Assembly: GCF_042685085.1 (NCBI RefSeq)
Contig: NZ_JBHUMM010000044.1
Span: 83,599 to 147,598, forward strand
DNA: 64,000 nt
Direction: 5' to 3'
From: Marinicrinis sediminis
GTDB taxonomy: Bacteria > Bacillota > Bacilli > Paenibacillales > KCTC-33676
Part shown: piece by piece, positions 32,606 to 43,600 of the stretch
Position numbering within the stretch: position 1 is the first letter of the stretch
How the letters are laid out: every line of letters starts with the position of its first letter
Made by a program: the position numbers and the translations under genes
Notes under the pieces: model-generated
Databases searched by the model: none
What the model saw: only the letters and a program-made list of their open reading frames with translations
Told to the model about the DNA's origin: nothing

Positions 32606-35600
32606 TCATTGAATGAGCAGGTGATCAATATACAGATTGGCTTCTCCACTGCTGTCGGCCGGACATGAGAATTCGATCCCGATTTCCTTGATATCCCCGA
32701 CATTCGCCACCGTACTCAAGTCAAGCGATAATACTGTTCCCGCAGAGGTCACCGCCACACTGCCTGAATCATGCCACGTCCAGCCACTCCCCGTCTTCAC
32801 AAACAGTTTGGCTGTCACGCCAGACCCGTATTGGCCAGCTTCCCCCTGTTTCACCGTAGCCTGCAAGGTTGTTTTTCCGGTAAAATCATAGCTTTTGGTC
32901 AATTTGACCTCCACTTGTTTATTACCCAGCAGGACAGGAGCTTTTAGCGAGGAAGAGCCATGCGCACTCCAGTCCGCTGAAACGGCCAGATCCCCATTCA
33001 CGTTATTTCCGCTCCAGTTCTCGGTCGATCCCTCGAAATCCGCCAGAATCGGGCCTGTATCATCTGATCCGCTGTCACCACCGGCTCCGGAGCCGCCATC
33101 TCCACCAGTGCCTGTTCCATCCGCACTAACGATGATGTCATCAAAATAGAGAACGCCTGATATGGTGTCCACCCCGGCTTGGGCATTCACATAAATCGAG
33201 AATTTCTGAATGTCCTTCAGGTAATCGCCTTCCAACCGTGCAGTCTGATTGGATTCCCATCCAGCCGGTCTGAATTCACTGAACGGAATTTCGACCAGTC
33301 GGCCTGTCGTTTCGGCCAGTGACGGATACGCTTCAAAATGAACGCCACCCGCATTCACCTGAATGACAAGCTTCTGATCCTGCCCATCCGGCACCAGCCA
33401 GAACTGCAATTGATTGAATGGTGTCCAGTCGATGCCAGAGAACGTTTTGCTGCGCCCGCCATATCCAGCTGCATCAATATTGTAGGCGTATGCCAGCCCA
33501 TAAGACCCTTCATAGGCCTGTTCTTCGCTTAGCGTCAGGGTGACGGCATCCCCATTACTCGTGTAGCTCTCACCCAATACGCCATTGTCTCCGTTATAGC
33601 TTTCAAAATCATCGATCAAGGAAGGATCTTGCTGCGGTTCTTGCTCAACCCGGTAAAAGACCACATTGTCTATATACACCGGTCCGCTATAATTCCAGTC
33701 GTTGGAGACCAGCGCAAGTACCAGATCCTTCACATTCGGCTGTGCGGTAAAATCTATGGTCACGGTATAGCTGAGCATCCCATCGACTGGAGTGAAATCA
33801 TCCAGTTGAATCTCAGTCATGCCTTCGCCGAGCTTCACAAATCCATCCGGCTCCAGATAGGCAATTGCATAAGGCTTGAATAGACTGTCCGGCGTCCCTT
33901 GTGGCATCAAAATGTCATATTGAATGCGATTGACGTGCGGCATATATACAGTTTGGTGGACAGAAGGAAGCTTGACCTTCAGCTCCTGATACGTCCAGTT
34001 GCTGTCATTGCCGTCATCCGTCATTTCGACATCGAGCTGGATGGCGCCACCATTTCCTGCTGCTGCAGTATGGGAAACCGTGCCGCTGCCACTGCCTGCC
34101 GCAACCCAGGACCCTTCGTAGCTCGCGCCTTCGTCTGTCCCGGTAAAGTCAAAGCGATCGATCAACGTTTCCGCGTAGATGATAACTGTGGCCGTATCCG
34201 TGACGCTGCTGCTATCCTGCAGATAGGCGGTCACGGTCACTTCCGCTTCTCCCCCGTTCTGCTCGGCTGTTGGCATCCATACCGCCTCATAATAACCGCT
34301 CGCTGCCAATTCCATGTTGACTTCGTCGGCCCCATCTACCGAGTAGGCTACACGCGTAACCTCCTGATCAAATACGCCTGCGCGTACCGTGATCTCTCCC
34401 GTTACCTTTTGCCCATTTGTCGGGGTCACCATGTACATGAACGGATCTTTCTCGGCTGTATCCACATCGAGCGTATAGACATCCTGCAGACGATCATTGA
34501 AGGATGTATACGGATCATTGTAAAAGCGGATGAAATCAGCCAGCATTTCATTATTTCCGTACACCGGATGATTGCGGTACGGTACCCAGAAATGATCCAT
34601 GGACCCATTGCGCCATGTCAGCAGATAGGTTACATTTCTCGCATCCTCGTCCGCCTTTATTTTCTCCAGCAAATCGGTGAACCAGTTCACGTTTTTGTTG
34701 CCGTTAATCAGAACTCCGCTGTTGTTGTCCTTCGGACCGACTTCCGTCAGCGCGGATATCTTCCCTCTTTCTTCCGCAATTCGCGAAATCATAGCCGCAT
34801 CTTCCACTAATCCGTCCATCCAGCCTTCCGTAAAGGTGCCATCATATTGATCCATGCCGATCATATCGACATATTCATCACCCGGATAACGCTGCAGATA
34901 ATCTTCTTCCCCGTGGAAAGGACCGTTTGGTGAATACGCATAGAGGAAATTGTGTACGCCTTTCACATCTCGCAAATACTCCACGGTGTAACGGAAAATA
35001 TTTTTGTACTCGCTTACGCTGGAATACGGGGCTCCCCACCAGAACCAGCCGCCATTATTTTCGTGAAACGGTCTGAAAATAACCGGAATCCATTCTCCCT
35101 GATCATCCTTCAGTCCGTTGGCAAAATCGGCGATCATATCCAAATAGGCATTGTATTCACTATGCTTCGCTCCGCCCGGCAGAATTTGCTCTACGACGCG
35201 GGAGGTGCCATACATCGAGTCACCGGTTACGAAGTTTGGCATATGCGCACTCAAGGTCAGGATACCGTCGCGCTCATAGGCCAGCTTCATTACTTCTGCC
35301 GTCGCTTCCGGTGTGAAAGGTTCCTCATTTCCGGTCAGGGACAAGGTATCCCATCCATATACAGCGGGAAATGCGCCTACCGCATTTTTCACATCGGATT
35401 CGGTTCCGTCCCCTTGGGAGATCGTCAGTCCCTGTGTCGTAGCATGCTGATGACCGAACAGCATCGTGTCTCCCGTAATATTTTTCAAGTATGCGAAGAG
35501 TGATCTGGTTTTGGCGGAAGCCATTTCGTCCACCAGTACGACATCGCTTTCATCAAAATCAGCGGTATCGATAGCAGGCTGGTTCGGGTCCGGTTCCACT

Positions 35601-37354
35601 TCCAATTCTTCATCCGTTCCACCAAGTGGTGCCTGAAGCAGCTTCACATTATCGATATAAATCGGACCGGTATAGCGAAGTCCAGATGAAACGAGTCCGA
35701 TATACAGCTTGGATTTGCCTGCTGCCTGATCTGGAAGCAAGATATTCTCAACCGTGAACTTGCCCAGCGTCAGATCGCCCATCTGAACCGTTTCCAATTG
35801 GGAAACACTCTTGATATTGACGCCTTCGCCAATCTTGTTCCAGTCATCGGTCTGCTGGACCACCAAATAAGGCTTCAGCTTGCTATCCGGATAATCAGCC
35901 AAATCCGATCCGTTCAGATCCCAGTAAGCATCAAACACAATTTTGGTGGCTTGCGCAAGCTGCGGAACCTCTACGTGCTTGATCCGCACTTCCTGCCAGC
36001 TCTGTGTATCATCGGTTATAGCGGCATTTAGCTGCAAGGCGCCGTCACCTACAACGTCGGTGTGCGTAAGCGCAGGGTCGCCAAACTCGGCTTTCCAGGT
36101 TCCATCCTGCTCCCAACCCTCTACACCTGAATCAAACGTGAACGTGCGAAGTACGGTCGGTTCTGTAGTCGGTCGTCCCCCTGTTCCCGGAGTAGGAGTT
36201 GCGGGCTTGGCAGACTCGCTAACTTGACCTTTCTTGACCGTGTGTGTGCCTTTGCCAACCGTTTGGCCGTTGATCTTGATTCCTTCCACTCGAATATCGA
36301 GCTGCTCAATCGATCCCTTAATGTTCAGTTCGATCCCCGCAGCAGACTCGTCGATAATCAGCTTTTCGATCGTGACCCCTTCCTCTACTTCAACAAGGGC
36401 ATCATGGGTGACGAGCAATTCATCCAACTGGGTCTGCCCGGATGCTACGATTCGAACTTTTCCCTGTTTCCTCTGCACCTGAAGGGTACCGGCCGTCACA
36501 TCTTCCAACTTAACGGTATTCACACCGCCGCCTTCAATGAAGATCGTGCCTCTCACCTGAACGTTCTGTAGTGCAGCATCTCCCTCCCCGATTCCTTCCG
36601 TGAGGTAGAGATTTCCTTCGATCGTCATATTCTTCAATTGAACATCCGCTTGATTGACCAGGACATGACCCTTTACGGTTTCGTTGCCATAAGTCCCAGC
36701 GCGGTTATAAAGCTTCGTCACCAGTCGATCCATCAGCGCGAGCGCTTCTGCCCGTGTCAAGGATGCCTGTGGCCATATCGTGCCATTTGGATACCCTTTG
36801 ATCCAGTCGTTTTCTGCGAATAGCTGCATAGCTGGCCGCGCATAAGGCTGAATCTCTGCATGGTCTGAAAAGGCAGACAGGCTAAGGACGGCATCAGACG
36901 CATCCGCATCGGCCTTCAGCTTAAATACACGTGCCAGCAAGGAGACCGCTTCCTCGCGTGTCATCGCTTTTCTGGCACCGGACGTTTGATCCGGATAGCC
37001 TGCCATATAACCGGCAGCTGTCGCTTTGGACAGGTCCTCTGCAAACCAGTCTGATTCGTTTACATCTGTAAACTTCAGCTCCGCTGTTTCGGTGAAACCG
37101 AACAGGCGGTTGATCAGGGCTGCCATCTCCGCGCGTGTCACCGCTGCATCAGGATGCAGTTTCCCCTTTTCATCCCCTAGCAAAATCCCATAGGACTGCC
37201 ACTTATCCAGGCTGGCTGTCGCCCAATGTCCCTTTTCCTGCGAGCTTGATTGCGTATTTTGTGCATAGGCTGGCATGCCCGCTGTCAAGACAAGCAGCAG
37301 TGCCAGCAACATAGCAAGACCTTTTTTACCTGTTCGCAATGGTCTCATATTCAT
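32606..37354 (-). CDS. SLH-anchored GH26 beta-mannanase with several carbohydrate-binding modules
   Basis: Secreted enzyme of 1582 residues. Domain order: signal peptide (1-31), three SLH repeats (about 40-215) for binding cell-wall polysaccharide, a beta-strand-repeat spacer (about 225-375), a Thr/Pro linker, a CBM27-like module (about 402-575), the GH26 catalytic domain (about 605-955), an Ig-like module (about 970-1060), a second CBM27-like module (about 1064-1240), a CBM11-like module (about 1250-1415) and a last beta-sandwich module (about 1435-1582). Catalytic acid/base is Glu765 in FRPFHENNGGW and nucleophile Glu871 in ALTEVGP. It should cut mannan backbones while attached to the surface. 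A cre-like site lies 28 bases before the ATG. Monocistronic. Confidence 0.93.
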   Translation of the reverse strand: MNMRPLRTGKKGLAMLLALLLVLTAGMPAYAQNTQSSSQEKGHWATASLDKWQSYGILLGDEKGKLHPDAAVTRAEMAALINRLFGFTETAELKFTDVNESDWFAEDLSKATAAGYMAGYPDQTSGARKAMTREEAVSLLARVFKLKADADASDAVLSLSAFSDHAEIQPYARPAMQLFAENDWIKGYPNGTIWPQASLTRAEALALMDRLVTKLYNRAGTYGNETVKGHVLVNQADVQLKNMTIEGNLYLTEGIGEGDAALQNVQVRGTIFIEGGGVNTVKLEDVTAGTLQVQRKQGKVRIVASGQTQLDELLVTHDALVEVEEGVTIEKLIIDESAAGIELNIKGSIEQLDIRVEGIKINGQTVGKGTHTVKKGQVSESAKPATPTPGTGGRPTTEPTVLRTFTFDSGVEGWEQDGTWKAEFGDPALTHTDVVGDGALQLNAAITDDTQSWQEVRIKHVEVPQLAQATKIVFDAYWDLNGSDLADYPDSKLKPYLVVQQTDDWNKIGEGVNIKSVSQLETVQMGDLTLGKFTVENILLPDQAAGKSKLYIGLVSSGLRYTGPIYIDNVKLLQAPLGGTDEELEVEPDPNQPAIDTADFDESDVVLVDEMASAKTRSLFAYLKNITGDTMLFGHQHATTQGLTISQGDGTESDVKNAVGAFPAVYGWDTLSLTGNEEPFTPEATAEVMKLAYERDGILTLSAHMPNFVTGDSMYGTSRVVEQILPGGAKHSEYNAYLDMIADFANGLKDDQGEWIPVIFRPFHENNGGWFWWGAPYSSVSEYKNIFRYTVEYLRDVKGVHNFLYAYSPNGPFHGEEDYLQRYPGDEYVDMIGMDQYDGTFTEGWMDGLVEDAAMISRIAEERGKISALTEVGPKDNNSGVLINGNKNVNWFTDLLEKIKADEDARNVTYLLTWRNGSMDHFWVPYRNHPVYGNNEMLADFIRFYNDPYTSFNDRLQDVYTLDVDTAEKDPFMYMVTPTNGQKVTGEITVRAGVFDQEVTRVAYSVDGADEVNMELAASGYYEAVWMPTAEQNGGEAEVTVTAYLQDSSSVTDTATVIIYAETLIDRFDFTGTDEGASYEGSWVAAGSGSGTVSHTAAAGNGGAIQLDVEMTDDGNDSNWTYQELKVKLPSVHQTVYMPHVNRIQYDILMPQGTPDSLFKPYAIAYLEPDGFVKLGEGMTEIQLDDFTPVDGMLSYTVTIDFTAQPNVKDLVLALVSNDWNYSGPVYIDNVVFYRVEQEPQQDPSLIDDFESYNGDNGVLGESYTSNGDAVTLTLSEEQAYEGSYGLAYAYNIDAAGYGGRSKTFSGIDWTPFNQLQFWLVPDGQDQKLVIQVNAGGVHFEAYPSLAETTGRLVEIPFSEFRPAGWESNQTARLEGDYLKDIQKFSIYVNAQAGVDTISGVLYFDDIIVSADGTGTGGDGGSGAGGDSGSDDTGPILADFEGSTENWSGNNVNGDLAVSADWSAHGSSSLKAPVLLGNKQVEVKLTKSYDFTGKTTLQATVKQGEAGQYGSGVTAKLFVKTGSGWTWHDSGSVAVTSAGTVLSLDLSTVANVGDIKEIGIEFSCPADSSGEANLYIDHLLIQ

Positions 37355-37381
37355 CCTCCCTTTATGCTGTTCAGTCTAAAT

Positions 37382-37395
37382 TGTAAGCGCTTTAA
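37382..37395. promoter_or_regulatory. cre-like (CcpA) site of the mannanase gene
   Basis: TGTAAGCGCTTTAA matches TGWAANCGNTNWCA at 13 of 14 positions and lies in the leader 27 bases upstream of the mannanase ATG, where bound CcpA would block transcription. Carbon catabolite repression of a mannanase is expected biologically. Confidence 0.65.
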
Positions 37396-37522
37396 CCTGA
37401 TGTAAGTTCAGTATACGAGAGGGTCTGGAGCGTGACCATAGTCTTGGGTTGCCAAATCTGGTCTTGGATTTGGATATGCAGTCTTCGATTGACATCGATC
37501 CGGATATCGAGAATTTTTCCCA

Positions 37523-37548
37523 CAAAAAAACACCGACTTCAGTCGATG
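37523..37548 (-). terminator. Intrinsic terminator of the kinase-like gene
   Basis: On the minus strand CATCGACT pairs with AGTCGGTG and is followed by seven T residues (plus 37524-37530), separating the kinase-like gene from the mannanase gene. Confidence 0.8.
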
Positions 37549-37618
37549 CTGTCTCTTTCTGTCTCGGGGACTCTATCAGGAATCTCTATGGGGATGCGAT
37601 GGGAGATCCAAAGGGGCT

Positions 37619-38263
37619 CTATGATTTGGAAGAAAAATATGGCGCGCTAAAATGCGCCCCCTGATGGCGATACTGGTTCATAATCCAAATGAGCACTCGT
37701 TCCGGAACCCGCTTTGGAAAACGACCCGTTGCATAATACCGATCATAGGCTTTTTTCAAATCGGACCACTTGCTACATGCCTTGGGTGTAGAAAAACGGG
37801 CGAGGTCAATGATGATAATGTTCTGATCCGGTGTGAGCAATATATTTTTTAAATGAATGTCTGAAGGGAACAGGCCTTTTGTTTCTGCATGGGAAAGGGC
37901 TTCATCCACTTGCGCGACCATTTCCTCTGTGATGGGTACACCTTCTATTAAACATTGATAGAAAGTCATGCCATCAATATAATCAAGCAACAAATAACCG
38001 TCGTTAGCTTCATGCAGCCTGGGATAGGCAAGATGCGAACCCAGTTGGCGATAGGCTGAAGCCTCTTCTCTCCCATCCTTCCAAAACAGGGGATGAAAGA
38101 TTTTCAGTGCCAGCCGGGGATGACCTTCCAGCCGGAACACCGCCGCACTTCTGCCAACCCCGATTGGTTGAAGAAAAGAGGGATGAGACTGTACGCGGAT
38201 GTAATCCCCCTGCTTGCCTGCATGCAATTGTACCTGATTCACCCACTCACGCACATCCATCAT
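37619..38263 (-). CDS. Protein-kinase-like protein
   Basis: Small kinase-fold protein of 214 residues. LALKIFHPLF holds the ATP-binding Lys, LLDYIDGMTFYQCL the hinge, and FPSDIHLKNILL...IIIIDLARF the catalytic loop (Asp and Asn) and metal-binding Asp. The glycine-rich loop is degenerate (IGVGRSAAVFRL). It resembles RIO/APH-like kinases common in Paenibacillus, of unknown substrate. The ATG at 38263 or 38260 follows GAGAGG-like sequence. Confidence 0.82.
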   Translation of the reverse strand: MMDVREWVNQVQLHAGKQGDYIRVQSHPSFLQPIGVGRSAAVFRLEGHPRLALKIFHPLFWKDGREEASAYRQLGSHLAYPRLHEANDGYLLLDYIDGMTFYQCLIEGVPITEEMVAQVDEALSHAETKGLFPSDIHLKNILLTPDQNIIIIDLARFSTPKACSKWSDLKKAYDRYYATGRFPKRVPERVLIWIMNQYRHQGAHFSAPYFSSKS

Positions 38264-38393
38264 TCCTCTGCCTCTTTCCTGTCTATCTACCGATTAGCCG
38301 GGTCTGGTCTGTCAACCTTGCTATGCTGGATTCATCCTATCATACGTTCAGCCCTTCTGCCGGTTTCATTGCATTCGTGATAGCAGTTGGACG

Positions 38394-38561
38394 TCAGGAC
38401 AATAGCTTGGCTGCCCAGTTCCAGATCTGTCCTCCGAAATAAACACCGAAAATTCCGACTACACCAGCCAAGACTGGAGGCGCAGGAAGCGGCAGCTTAA
38501 TCGCTTTGAATACGATGCCGATAATGATCCCTGCCAGCAGGCTTAACCCTATTTCTTTCAT
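38394..38561 (-). CDS. XapX-domain (DUF1427) small membrane protein
   Basis: Predicted protein of 55 residues read from the minus strand, shorter than usual gene-finder limits. It begins MKEIGLSLLAGIIIGIVFKA and continues with IKLPLPAPPVLAGVVGIFGV, which is the XapX family pattern (two short helices around a PxPAPPVLAG motif). GGGAGGTG lies 8 bases before the ATG. Function unknown. It sits between the kinase-like gene and the coat protein gene. Confidence 0.85.
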   Translation of the reverse strand: MKEIGLSLLAGIIIGIVFKAIKLPLPAPPVLAGVVGIFGVYFGGQIWNWAAKLLS

Positions 38562-38795
38562 GCCCTTTCACCTCCCTGTGCATTTCTGTCAACAACCTTT
38601 CTCGCCACGGGCTCCGCATCGCAGCCTGACTCCCGTTGGGCTGATCCCGTTCGTTAGGCTAATCGTTCCCTTTATCTCTATCATGCGTGTTCCACCCAGG
38701 CCTCATTCATTTTCAGGCGGGCATGCATCATTTCTGAAAAAGAAGACATACTACCCAGGAATCACCATATTTTGATGTAGGAGGAACCGATCACA

Positions 38796-39452
38796 ATGGC
38801 TTATCAACCTTATGCCCGGCCACAGCCGTCTAACGAGTATGCAACCCCACCAATGAATATGCAGAGTTCTGGCAACCTTGCCCCTCAGCAGCATCACGGT
38901 GGTCACGAGATGTTTGATGCCCATGAAGTCCTTGCGACGTTCATTAACGTACTGGATCAGTATATGATCTTTGATCAGTTTATACAGGATCAGGAACTGA
39001 AGCAGATTTTGAATCGCCAATATGGCTTTATGACTGACCTGTACAACATCTGCGTCCAGACTTTCTCTACCGGTCAGGACCCTTCCCACCCTACCCAAAC
39101 CTACCACATGACGCAGAACAATCAAGTCTACTATGGCACACAGCCGTCTCAGCCGAAGAAACCGAATCAGACCATCCATGACGTCAGCGATCAGGGATTG
39201 TCCGCTTACATGCTGGGCCTGATCAAATCTACGGCCTCCCTGCTTGCCATGACTGCGCTTGAAATGACCAATCCGGTCCTTCGTCGCATGCTCGCAGACA
39301 GCGTACCTAACTTTATCGAAATGGGTTACGAAATTTTCCTGTATCAGAACAAGCATCATTATTATCAGGTACCGCAGCTCGCGCAGCAAGAAATGAATCA
39401 AATGCTGGGCAGTTTCACACAGGCACAGGCCAATCGCCCCGTCATGATGTAG
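38796..39452 (+). CDS. CotF-family spore coat protein
   Basis: Protein of 218 residues with a Tyr/Pro/Gln-rich N-terminus (about 1-40) and two ferritin-like helical segments: FDAHEVLATFINVLDQYMIF near the start and DVSDQGLSAYMLGLIKSTASLLAMTALEMTNPVLRRMLADSVPNFIEMGYEIFLYQNKHHYY toward the end, matching the CotF coat protein family. A good AGGAGGAA site precedes the ATG. Expected to be expressed in the mother cell during sporulation. Monocistronic with a terminator after it. Confidence 0.9.
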   Translation: MAYQPYARPQPSNEYATPPMNMQSSGNLAPQQHHGGHEMFDAHEVLATFINVLDQYMIFDQFIQDQELKQILNRQYGFMTDLYNICVQTFSTGQDPSHPTQTYHMTQNNQVYYGTQPSQPKKPNQTIHDVSDQGLSAYMLGLIKSTASLLAMTALEMTNPVLRRMLADSVPNFIEMGYEIFLYQNKHHYYQVPQLAQQEMNQMLGSFTQAQANRPVMM

Positions 39453-39487
39453 GTCCCTGCCGAAAACAGGAAGCGAATCAACCCTTG

Positions 39488-39532
39488 TACAGCTGTTCTC
39501 TGTCTGTGTGGAGAGCAGCTGTATTTGTTTTG
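39488..39532 (+). terminator. Intrinsic terminator after the coat protein gene
   Basis: TACAGCTGTTCTC at 39488-39500 pairs with GAGAGCAGCTGTA at 39511-39523 with one wobble pair, followed by TTTGTTTT. Confidence 0.8.
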
Positions 39533-39540
39533 GCATCATG

Positions 39541-40659
39541 CTAGGGCTTGGTCATCATCGCAAAAAACTGGGTGGTGATCGGAGATGGCTCGATGTCCAA
39601 TTCATTCAGCGCTTCAATCAATTGCTGATATACGCGCAAGGCTTCATCATGCTTGCCCTGCTGCTGATAGATGAGCATGAGCTGCCTGTAGGCCTCTTCG
39701 GAATATGGGTCCATCTGGATGATCTTTTGCAGTTTGCGAAGAGCCTGATCGCGATCTTCGTTGCCCAGATCCCTTTTTACCAGTTGCAAGCCAATTTCGA
39801 TCCGGGTCCTGCGCAGCTGCTGACGCTCCTGTTCGATCCAGACATAATCACAGTCCTCCAGCAGCTCACCCTCGTATTTCATGACGCTGTCTTCCATTTG
39901 TCTATATGACTGACCCTTGCCATTACGCCAATTCTCTACCCATTCCAGACACTTTGCGTAGTCGATCGTCATGGCGGTCTGATCCAGGTAATATTTCTCG
40001 GAGGCATAGGTCAACATTTTCGAATAGCCCAGTGCCCGCAAATCCTTGCGAATGTAGCTTACACATGTATGCAGGTAGCCCTTTGCTCGCTGATAATCTT
40101 CCTCAGGCCACAGCACCTCCAGCAGTTCATCCCGATGCACCCCGTTTTTCCCTTTTACGAGCAGGTAAGCGAATAATTCTTTTTCCTTCGCGGTTCGCCA
40201 CTTCAAGCGCTGATTCTGTTCGCTGTAAATGTCAAAGGCCCCGAGCATTTGTACATGCATATTCATCGAACGGACGGACTTCTGGTTCTGCCTTTGTCTT
40301 CGCTTCTCAATCCGCTGAATCGTGTTGACCAGTCTGTTTTGGTCGATCGGTTTCAAGATATAATCCATCGCATCCTGTTCAAATGCTTCTACCGCATATT
40401 GCTGATGGGCGGTTGTATATACGATCTCCAGGGTCGGCAAGGCTTGACGCAGCAAGCTCCCGAGTTCAATGCCCATCATGCCCGGCATTTCTATGTCCAG
40501 AAAAGCAAGGTCAGGCTTGAGCTGTTTGATTTCATCGAGTGCAATCTGCGGTCTCTCACTGCTCCCCATCACTTGTACTTCTGGAATCTGGGCAAGTAGA
40601 TACTGCAGCAAATTGACGGCATGGACTTCATCATCCAGGATGTATACGCTAATCGGCAT
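39541..40659 (-). CDS. Response regulator with SARP-like winged helix and BTAD
   Basis: Protein of 372 residues. A receiver domain (about 1-120) has the acidic pair Asp9/Asp10, phosphoacceptor Asp55 in LAFLDIEMPG and a conserved KPI near 103. Then a winged-helix part (RLKWRTAKEKELFAYLLVKGKNGVHRDELLEVLWP) and a C-terminal bacterial transcriptional-activator (BTAD) helical repeat region (about 260-365). It starts 22 bases after the hybrid kinase gene on the same strand, with GGAGGAG before the ATG, so it is the cognate regulator. Targets unknown. Confidence 0.9.
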   Translation of the reverse strand: MPISVYILDDEVHAVNLLQYLLAQIPEVQVMGSSERPQIALDEIKQLKPDLAFLDIEMPGMMGIELGSLLRQALPTLEIVYTTAHQQYAVEAFEQDAMDYILKPIDQNRLVNTIQRIEKRRQRQNQKSVRSMNMHVQMLGAFDIYSEQNQRLKWRTAKEKELFAYLLVKGKNGVHRDELLEVLWPEEDYQRAKGYLHTCVSYIRKDLRALGYSKMLTYASEKYYLDQTAMTIDYAKCLEWVENWRNGKGQSYRQMEDSVMKYEGELLEDCDYVWIEQERQQLRRTRIEIGLQLVKRDLGNEDRDQALRKLQKIIQMDPYSEEAYRQLMLIYQQQGKHDEALRVYQQLIEALNELDIEPSPITTQFFAMMTKP

Positions 40660-40681
40660 GATCGTTCTCCTCCATCGTTTA

Positions 40682-43600
40682 CTAACTGATCTCCTTGTGC
40701 TGCGTGGCCTTGGCTTTCATGCGAATGCGAAGTTGGATACGAGTTCCCCTTCCAGGATGACTCTCAATCTGAAGGGTTTGCCCATACATCGTGAACAGAC
40801 GCTGCCGGATATTGCGAAGTGCTACGCCTTGTCCACTCCCTTCTGCCGAATTCCAGAACGAGCCGAGCTGATCGGCAGACATGCCAATGCCATTGTCTTC
40901 TACAGTCAAGATCACCCAGTCCTCCTGGAAGCTCGCATAGCTGGACGATTCGACCCCCTCCACCAGCGTGGCGCGAATAGTCACTTGTAGCTGTTCGATA
41001 TCCGAGGTAAAGCCGTGCTGAACCGCATTTTCAACGAGCGGCTGCAGCATCAGAGGCGGCAACCACAAACTGTGCATGAGCGCTTCCGGGATATCGACTT
41101 CCAGCGCAATTCGATCAGGAAAGCGAATACGCTCAATTTCCAAATACGTCTGAATCAGCATCATCTCTTGCCTGAACGGGATCAGCTGCTGAATGTTGCT
41201 GAAATCGAAGCTTCCTCGTAAATAGGTGGCCAAGTGTGTCGTCAGCACCCTTGCCTGTTCGGTATCGGTATAGCTCAGTGACATGAGCGTGTTGAGCACA
41301 TTATAAATAAAATGCGGTTTAATCTGAGACTGAAGAAAAGCAATCTCCATATCGATGGCTTTCCCGACTGATTGCTTCATCATCATCAACGTATCCAGAC
41401 GGGCTTCGAATTCAGCCGCATCGTACGGCTTCATGACATAATCATTGGCACCGGCTGCAAAGGCCGCGATTTTGTCCATGGGCTGTATGGAAGCGGTCAT
41501 CATGAGAACAGGCAGCTCGGAAAGACTGTATCGCCTGCGAATCTCCTGACAGACTTCGAAGCCGGACATGTTAGGCATCATCAGATCCAGAATCGCCAGA
41601 TCAATGCCCGATTCTTTTTCCAGCAGGTCGAGCGCCTCAGGACCACTTTTGGCCGCGATGACCCGGTATGGCTTGCTTTCCAGCATATCGATCAGAATCT
41701 TCAGGTTGGCGTCATGATCATCCACGATAAAGACGGTATACGGAGCATCGAATTTGGAATAGTAGGGAGTCTCCAGTCTGAACGGTTCAAATGATCCCAT
41801 CTCCCTGAAATCCGCCGTTCCTTTCCCTATCCTCTCCGCTTCCCCTCGTTTTGCCTTGGGAAGGGTAAACGTAAACGTTGTACCGGAGCCTGCCTCCGAG
41901 AACACCGTAATGTGTCCCTTCTGCAGTTCCACAAGCTGTTTGACAATACTGAGCCCGAGACCCAGGCTGGGTGCATGATGCAGCGACGGCTCCCCCGAGG
42001 AGGTAAACGGTTCGAATAAAGCGGACAGCCTGTCTGGTTCCACTCCCTTTCCCGTGTCCGCCACCGAAATCGCTACACAGGTTTCACGCTCTTCTGCGGA
42101 AATGGTAATGCTCCCCTGTTCCGTGTGCTTGATCGCATTTTCCAGCAAATTCGTTAGAATCTGGCGAAGGCGCATCTCATCGGCATAGATGAGTGGCAGT
42201 TGATCAGGAAATTGGTGCTGGAGCATAATCGGTTTCCCGTCTGTTAGAAAAGAAAACACCTTCAGCATTGCTTTTGCATGGGAACGTACATCGATAGCCT
42301 TCGGTTCGATGGCCAATTGACCTTCTTTGAGTTTGGTAAAATCCAGAATGTCATAGACGAGTTGATTCAGCCTGCGTGCAATCTGTCCTATCAACGCAAT
42401 ATTTTCACGATTCTCACTGCCATTGTCAGGCTTCTGATGAAGCAGGGAATCAGAGATATTCATAATGCCATGCAGCGGTGTTTTAAATTCATGTGACGTT
42501 TTCACGATAAATTCATCCTTCAACCGATCCACCTTGATCAATTCGTCAGTCAGGCTCTCAATCTTCCGAAACGCATTGGAAAAACGGACCGACATAAACA
42601 GGGAGAACATCAGCAAGGTCACAATGGAAAAGACAGAAAAGATCGAAAATTGGATAAAGGCGAAGCCCATCACGGTCAACGTCTCTGTCAGGGAGTAGAA
42701 CGACATCGAGATGGCGGCGAACATAAGGTAAATGCTGCCTTCCTTGCGATGCAGTACCGCCAGCCACAAAATATAGGTCGAAAATATCAGCGTGTACATG
42801 CCGAATCCAAGGTGTGGCAACACAAGTGGCAGCGTCAAGTATGGGGTGAAAAACAGGACGATGCCGACAATAACCGTCCCCACTGCGACACTGATCTGCA
42901 TCAGGCGCTTGGAAAACAAATCGGCAAACAGCTGATAGAAAAACAGAAACAGCATGATATTGCCCACCGCTGGACAGAGCAGCTGAATCTTCTGAAACCA
43001 GGCATAAGGAATGTCCGGCATTAGCATATACAGCACTTTCTCCCCGTGAGAGGCACAGTATATCCCGGCCATGATGCCATAGATGCCAAACATCAGCAGG
43101 AAGTAATCGGTTCTGCGCTGCGTATACAGGCCGATAAAATAGAATCCGATCATAAAGAATGAAACGATCAGAATTCCGTCTTTCATGAGTAACTGGTCCC
43201 GAAGACCGGAAATCGCCTCTGCTGTACCGATATAGATCGGGAGATTGATGCCCCCTCCACTCGGATAATCATAGTTGGCCGTCTGTACAACCAGTTCATT
43301 CTCTCCAGGCTGTAGTGGAAAATAAGAAACATACGAAGTGTTTTCCGGTATGTAGTTCGCTTCATCGTCAGGCTCACCGCTGTGACCGATGAGCTCACCA
43401 TTCAGATAAATGCGATTGGACATCTGGATAGAGGTAGTTTTCAGACCATAGACACCCTCGGGGCTGTCGAGTGCAAATCGCAAGCGATACGTTGCCTTTC
43501 CCGAGGAGGGCAGCTGCTCATCGAGCGACCAGGAATGTGGTACCTGTACGATCAACGGATCGCTTGACCTTCCCGCAAAATCAGCAGGCTCCATGATCTG

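Noticed and set aside
33899..34810. 303-codon open frame antisense to the mannanase
   Set aside because: Shadow of the GH26 coding sequence; no start signal.
37432..37664. Small plus-strand open frames of about 71-72 codons before the kinase-like gene
   Set aside because: They overlap each other in two frames, span a terminator of the opposite strand and have no ribosome site.
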